Positions 59,125 through 64,000 of a DNA stretch of 64,000 nt are shown one piece after another; positions within the stretch are counted from its first letter, which is position 1; every line of letters begins with the position of its first letter. The position numbers and the translations under genes are program-made. The notes beneath the pieces were generated by a model that was given only the letters and a program-made list of their open reading frames with translations, had not been told where the DNA came from and ran no database searches. This DNA is from Mytilinidion resinicola. Its lineage: Eukaryota > Ascomycota > Dothideomycetes > Mytilinidiales > Mytilinidiaceae. Location: the NCBI RefSeq assembly GCF_010093595.1, contig NW_022985464.1, positions 98,476-162,475 on the forward strand, given 5' to 3'.

Positions 59125-60930
59125 TCACCTTGTAACAGGCGTTAGCTTGACAAGCAATTCCACTTTTTCCCAGAGAATGAAAATCTTGTTCCGGTCTATC
59201 CAGTTCTCGGCCCGCTTGTCGAGTTCAAGGTCGAAATTCCAAACGAGATGAGCCATGATAAGTCGCATTTCAGCCCACGCCAAACTACCGTCTATTTTAG
59301 TAATCGTCAACAGGGAGCAACTCCAACGAGGCTTACTTTTTCCCGAGACAATTGCGCGGGCCATAAGAGAAAGCCTGAGAAGCTTTCTTGTGGTCGCTGT
59401 CAAACTCAGGGTCCCCGAGCCAGCGCTCGGGTAAGTACAACTCCGGCTCGCGCCACATTCGTATCGAGTGATGCGCCGCCCATGCTCCGACGCCGACAAC
59501 GGTCTATAACACGTACAGTCAGAGGGGCTTTCGTTGCAGTAGTTCCGCAGTACAAAAAAATCATACCTTCTCTGGAACGAACCGGCCGCACACTACGCTT
59601 CCACCGGATGGGGCAACCCTCGGGTGAGCTGACGGCGCTGGCGGAAATATGCGGAGTCCTTCTTCGATGCAAGCGTTTAGATACTTCAGCTTGGCAACCG
59701 CATTGATGTTGATGTCATCTGCAGAGTCAAACGCTGTTCTGATTTCGCGTTTCAACTCCTCGTACGTCTCGGGCCGCTTCAACATGAAGTAGGTCATGCC
59801 GGTCAAGACTGTAGCCGTCTGGTGGTTCCCGATTAGTCAAAATGCGGACTGTGTGCCTCGATAAAATCTCACCGTTTCGCTTCCAGCCAGAACGAGAATC
59901 AAAGCGCCTTCATTCAGCTCGTCCTTGGTCATGCCTTTCTCGCCGCTCTCTCTGAGCAAATAAGACATGAAGTCTTTTCGGTCCGTTTTCATCTCGACTC
60001 GGCTCTGTGCCCTATCTGCACTCCATTTGGCGTGATTCGCCCGGTTATCCTTCAACGACTGGGGAATCAAGACTGCCAACAGTTTCTCCACCACTGGGAA
60101 AATCCGCGTGAGGCGCATGTATTCAATCATCTTGATATACTCAAAAGTAATGGCGATCCATGGATGAAGTTTGCCTGACTCGGTGCAGCCAAAGGAGTGT
60201 CCGAAGGCAAGATCTCCAATGAGATCAAAAGTGGTAAAATTGTACCACATACAGATATCAACGACCCCCTTGGCTGGCCCGGTGACCTGGTCCTGCAAAC
60301 CCTGGATGAAAGTGCGTACGTACTTATCGAGGAAGGACTCTTGTTCAGCGAGAGCCTTCTCCGAAAACGCATGCGATTGGAGTCTTCGTAATCTGCGGTG
60401 ATCGTGGGGCTGGGCGATTATGCTATTTAGGAAGTCAGCCGTTCCTGTTTCCTTCAACTCGCAGAGGTTGGTATAACTAGGCAACTTACATGTTCGGAGC
60501 TCCAGAAGGAGTTGGCCCGTAGAACGAGTAGTCTTTCTCAAAGGTCTTGGTGTGCGTTCCCTTAAGGTGTCCGTAAATCTCTTCCCATGCCTGATCGCTA
60601 TCGTAGTGAAGATAATTCGGAGACACCCGGACTACTCCACCATATTTGTCATGGATTTCTTTAATAGCGTATGGAAGCCTTCCACGGAGACTTTGAATTG
60701 CAGAAGGGACGAAGCATGCCGCCCAAGATTTGGGCCCAGGGTAGGATCGAAGCGGGTGAAGAAAGACATTGTAGAGGCAGTACGTGACGGTGTATACTAT
60801 GACCTGAAGGTCATTCGAGTAGGACTGTCAGCTGCTTCCGCTTCAATCAAATATGAAGGTTTCCATGAGGATAGTTGCTTACCAATCCAACACACAATAT
60901 GGCCAGGTTGGCCGCCTGACCCGAATGCAT
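59125..60930 (-). CDS. Cytochrome P450 monooxygenase
   Basis: Membrane-anchored haem monooxygenase. Six exons (60930-60883, 60824-60490, 60422-59873, 59818-59567, 59503-59337, 59284-59125) join in frame to 503 residues. The N-terminal anchor spans the first intron, followed by the proline hinge YPGPK. Other motifs: GGVVRVSPNYLHY, DHRRLRRLQSHAFSEKAL, the I-helix AGSETTA split by intron 3, ExxR in EEGLR, PERW, and the haem-binding FSYGPRNCLGKN, whose Cys ligand lies just before intron 5. All key residues are kept. The style resembles the CYP65/isotrichodermin C-15 hydroxylase-like group, which often sits in secondary-metabolite clusters; that placement is tentative. It lies between the TF and the aldehyde dehydrogenase on the same strand. 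Confidence 0.9.
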
Positions 60931-61592
60931 GTTGGTTCGGTCGTGCCAAAAGGGCAATGCAACGGTCTGAGAGAGCTAAGAGGAGGGCGCTGAACTAAGA
61001 TCATATTTGTGCCATTCATGTTTAGTGGCTAGAAGATATATTCGGGGGAAAGGGTCCTCGGGAATGGTTGCGGGGCCCCACAGGGGGTATTAGGGCCCAG
61101 GGGAAAATAACGGACCAAGCGTATTTGGAGCTAGTTGAATTCCGGTGGCCAATCATGACGCTCCCAACTTCCGCTTAAAATAACCTTAAGGAAGCCCTCG
61201 CCCACTTCATCACATCGCACTCGTTGCATACTTCATCATGGCAGCCATCTCAACCCCACCTGAGGATTGATTGGAGCTTCCACCAGCCGCGTTGGGATCG
61301 ATGTTGGAGGAAGCAGCCCAGCCCTACTGCATGTCGAGCGACGACAAGCTGAGTACAACAGAACTACACTTATTCGAAGCGCTTGAGTGCCCAGCAACAC
61401 CTATTTGACACGATAGCCACAGAGTATGGGAAAGCAATATCATTCTCTACTATAGTAAACACTGTATAGAGCTCTTTTTTGGCATCCAACTACCTGCCAC
61501 AGCAAGAAACCCGTGATGTCTCGGCACCTGCATGCCGAGGTATTGGTGGGCGGCTTCTTCGTGTTAGACATCACCAGTACTATTCTCAACTA
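60931..61592. promoter_or_regulatory. P450 promoter and ALDH 3' region
   Basis: 662 bp. It includes a GGCCAATCA (CCAAT) motif near 61147 and palindromic GGGGCCCC near 61072. A short coding-like fragment on + (61238-61408) is listed separately. Confidence 0.45.
61238..61408 (+). pseudogene. Possible small gene fragment with one internal stop
   Basis: ATG 61238 opens a frame of 56 codons ending at TGA 61406, with one TGA at 61268 that would be Trp if it were TGG. The rest reads as plausible protein (LELPPAALGSMLEEA). It may be the N-terminus of a lost cluster gene, or chance. Confidence 0.25.
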
Positions 61593-63192
61593 TTAGTCTG
61601 GACTCGTATCACTTGTTTGGTATACTGACTTGATGAAAATTGTCTTTAGCTCGGTGAAGTCCTCCAGGGCATATTTTCCGAGCTCTCTGCCCTGTCCGCT
61701 GCATTTGTAGCCACCAAAAGGCGCTTGAGGAAACAATTGACTGATCGCGTTGATGCCAACTGTGCCTGCTCTGAGCCGTTTGGCAACTCGCAGTGTGCGG
61801 CGAACACTCTCAGTGAATATGTAGGCTAGTTTTGAGGTTAGTGAAGTCAGAAGGTGCTTAATTGATGTGTTGCTTACCAGCTAAACCATAGCGGGAATCA
61901 TTCGCCATAGCGACGGCTTCATCTTCAGTCTTGAAGGTACGTATGCACAGTACCGGTCCGAAGATTTCTTCTTTATATATGCTGGCATAAGGATCCGGAT
62001 TCAGGAATAAGGTAGGTGGAATGAAGAACCCGCCTCCTTCGTATCTGTAGCCACCCGTTACCAAGGTGGCTTGTTTCTTCCCGCTTTCTATAAAACTGTG
62101 AACATTCTCATACTGAGCTTCATCGACGACAGGCCCGTAACTGCTCCCCTGATTCTGCGGATCGCTACCTAAAGACTTGGCAATACTCTCGAAGTTTACC
62201 TTGATTCCCTCAATCAGCACTTCGGCAACCGACTCGTGGACATAGACTCTACTGGATGCAGAGCAGTTCTGGCCAGCATTCATAGTCGCACCGCGGGTTA
62301 GCCATGTAATAGTGTTGGTCATGTGCGCGTCTTCAAATACCACAGCCGGGCTCTTACCGCCGAGCTCCAAGGTCACTCTTTTCATGTTGCTAGCGTTCGC
62401 AGCATGCTGAATCTTCTGGCCAATTGGTATGGATCCTGTGAAGGAGACCTTGTGGATTCCCATGTGAGACGATAAAAGAGCGCCAGTGGATCCGTCGCCA
62501 GTGACTATCTGAAACACCCCCGGCGGAAACCCAGCCTTCTCAAACAAGGTTCCGACAAATAGTGAGCTTAATGGCGATTTCTCCGGTGGTTTTAGAATGA
62601 ATGTGTTTCCAGTTGCCAGTGCCGGCGCTGCTTTCAGCGCCAGCACGAACATCGGACCGTTCCACGGGGTAATACCAGCGCACACTCCAATGGGTTCATG
62701 ACGCACAATCTTGTAGAAGCCGTCATCGTCGGTGAAGGACTCGCCTTCTAGCTTGTCGCACCAGCCAGCGTAGTACCGAAAAACGTTGGCAATCCAAGGG
62801 ACCTCCAATTTGAGTTGTGCGACGATTCTACCAGAACAGATAGACTCGTAGTATGCAGCCTCCTCGGCATTTTGTTCCAGCAAATCCGCGAGCTTGCTCA
62901 GACACGCTCCTCTCTGAGCGCCAGACATGGCAGGCCAAGGTCCATGCTCGAATGATTTATTTGAAATTTTGACGGCCGCGTCAATGTCCTGCTCATTGCA
63001 CACGGGGTGCTTGTCCGTGACCAAGGTAGCATCCTTGGGGTTGTAGACTGGCCTAGTCTTTTTCGATTTTGGTTCTACCCACTAAGAGACATGAGATATG
63101 GTTTCTATCAGTCGAGCGGATGGATCGCGAGAACCTACTTCGTTCGAGATAAGGATCTTTCCATCGAAATGTGCTAAGGACGAGAAAGTCAT
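61593..63192 (-). CDS. NAD(P)-dependent aldehyde dehydrogenase
   Basis: Oxidises an aldehyde to the acid. Exons 63192-63139, 63081-61878 and 61825-61593 join in frame to 496 residues, the usual ALDH length. Motifs: ISNEWV near the N-terminus, ITPWNGPMF, LKPPEKSP, SFTGSIPIGQ, general-base Glu in VTLELGGKSP (about 257), nucleophile Cys in NAGQNCSASSRV (about 291), EEIFGPVLCI, then GTVGIN and PFGGYKCSGQGRELG. The catalytic set is complete. The C-terminus after KTIFIK is short. The unspliced frame reads into a stop at intron 2 and would lose the last 78 residues. It probably acts after the P450 or SDR in one pathway; the substrate is unknown. Confidence 0.93.
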
Positions 63193-63638
63193 GTTGATGC
63201 GACAACTTGAAGATGTAACGTAGATTGAGTTCAAACGATTAGAGTTATCGTGACACCAGCTACAGCGGTCAATGGGAAGACAGCGGCATAACAGAAACCT
63301 ATTTAGATTGCTGCATAGAATCGTGACTCAGGGTAGACTACAGAACAGATAAATTTCCGAATATTTCCGCCCTTCGAAATGTCGTAATTGGAAAGTTAGA
63401 GGTTCCGATGGTGAACCGCCAAAAGGGCGGAAGTTAGAACACGCCACATCCTCTAGATGTGATCTCCGTAAATACCGTGGCAGACATCAAGTATCTCAAA
63501 GTAAAGACTATCCACCCAATCCCATTATTGGCATCTTCTTCTGTCCCTCCCACTCATTTACCCAGCTGCATTGTTCCACTCTCGACACGCACTCGACGTT
63601 ACTTTATCCTACAACTTCGCTAGACAGTATACGAAATC
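63193..63638. promoter_or_regulatory. Divergent ALDH / SDR promoter with a 10-bp inverted repeat
   Basis: 446 bp between divergent start codons. TTCCGCCCTT (63365-63374) and its exact inverse AAGGGCGGAA (63423-63432) lie 48 bp apart, and CCGCC-AAAA-GGGCGG is nested at the second site. Paired CCG/CGG triplets are typical targets of Zn2Cys6 regulators, one of which is encoded in this cluster. A C/T-rich tract precedes the SDR start. Confidence 0.55.
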
Positions 63639-64000
63639 ATGACGTCCAACCTAGCTAGGAAAGTCTTCACCATAACCGCCGGCGCGTCCGGGATGGGAAA
63701 GGCAACGTCACGATTACTCGCTCAACGCGGAGCCGCCGTTGTCTGCATCGGCGACTTCAACGATAAGAACTTCGTCTCCGTGAAGAAAGAGATAGCAGAG
63801 TCCAATCCAAATACAGAAGTTGTAACGACTAAACTAGATGTCTCAGAACCTTCTCAAGTCAAATCTTGGATCGATTCTGTGCTCGCCATGTTTGGCCGCC
63901 TCGACGGCTCCGCCAACATAGCTGGCGTTCCCCAGGCCTCCAACGCTCGACAAAAACCGACGATACTAGAAGAGACCGACGAGGCATGGAGACGTACCAT
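63639..64000 (+). CDS. Short-chain dehydrogenase/reductase, cut by the window end
   Basis: ATG 63639 opens a frame that runs to the window edge without a stop (120 codons). Motifs: cofactor-binding TAGASGMG (about 13-20), an Asp after strand 2 (IGDFN) that favours NAD(H), LDVSEPSQV, and ANIAG in place of the usual NNAG. The catalytic Tyr/Lys lie beyond the window. Divergent from the ALDH, and so probably co-regulated with it. Confidence 0.88.
   Translation, partial: MTSNLARKVFTITAGASGMGKATSRLLAQRGAAVVCIGDFNDKNFVSVKKEIAESNPNTEVVTTKLDVSEPSQVKSWIDSVLAMFGRLDGSANIAGVPQASNARQKPTILEETDEAWRRT

Overview
The window is nuclear DNA of a filamentous ascomycete (Pezizomycotina). The evidence is short 50-100 bp GT-AG introns in nearly every gene, a Dicer-like 2 gene, Zn(II)2Cys6 regulators, a fungal complex I subunit, and a large AT-rich block of transposons whose coding frames are broken in the way repeat-induced point mutation (RIP) breaks them (TGG to TAG/TGA, CAG to TAG, Asp to Asn, Cys to Tyr). 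I cannot fix the class; Dothideomycetes is a guess. No sequence search was possible, so family calls rest on motifs and exon models that I checked for frame.

Region 1 (1-2.3 kb) is repeat-rich: 12-bp tandem repeats, a degenerate transposase-like remnant and a small membrane-protein ORF. Region 2 (2.4-32.6 kb) is a conserved gene block: a SIRT6/7-like sirtuin, DCL2, TAP42-like, an IAH1-like GDSL esterase with a 10-nt microexon, TSC1 (hamartin) with an 11-nt first coding exon, MLH1, BUB3, GPN2, a CHMP7-like ESCRT-III protein, a degenerate pair of ubiquitin-like units, the complex I ESSS subunit (NDUFB11), a small Cys-containing orphan and an SDR. Two silencing genes (sirtuin, DCL2) are convergent neighbours, and two genes of the TOR pathway (TAP42, TSC1) lie within 8 kb.

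Region 3 (33-35.8 kb) holds orphan, partly broken genes. Region 4 (about 36.0-53.65 kb) is a RIP-mutated nest of transposons. A Ty3/gypsy element (346-bp LTRs) contains a 5'-truncated Tad-like LINE, which was itself split by a second Ty3/gypsy element (410-bp LTRs, 5-bp target duplication). A pogo/Fot1-like DNA transposon lies beside these, and a second, nearly full LINE lies to the right. A 50-N gap sits inside an LTR; its sister LTR predicts that 157 bp are really missing.

Region 5 (53.7-64 kb) is accessory: a Zn2Cys6 gene eroded by stops at the edge of the RIP block, a 452-bp solo-LTR-like sequence, then a likely metabolic cluster. The cluster has a combined C2H2/Zn2Cys6 transcription factor, a 503-residue P450, a 496-residue aldehyde dehydrogenase, and a divergent SDR that runs off the window end. 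The regulator probably controls the oxidative enzymes; the substrate is unknown.
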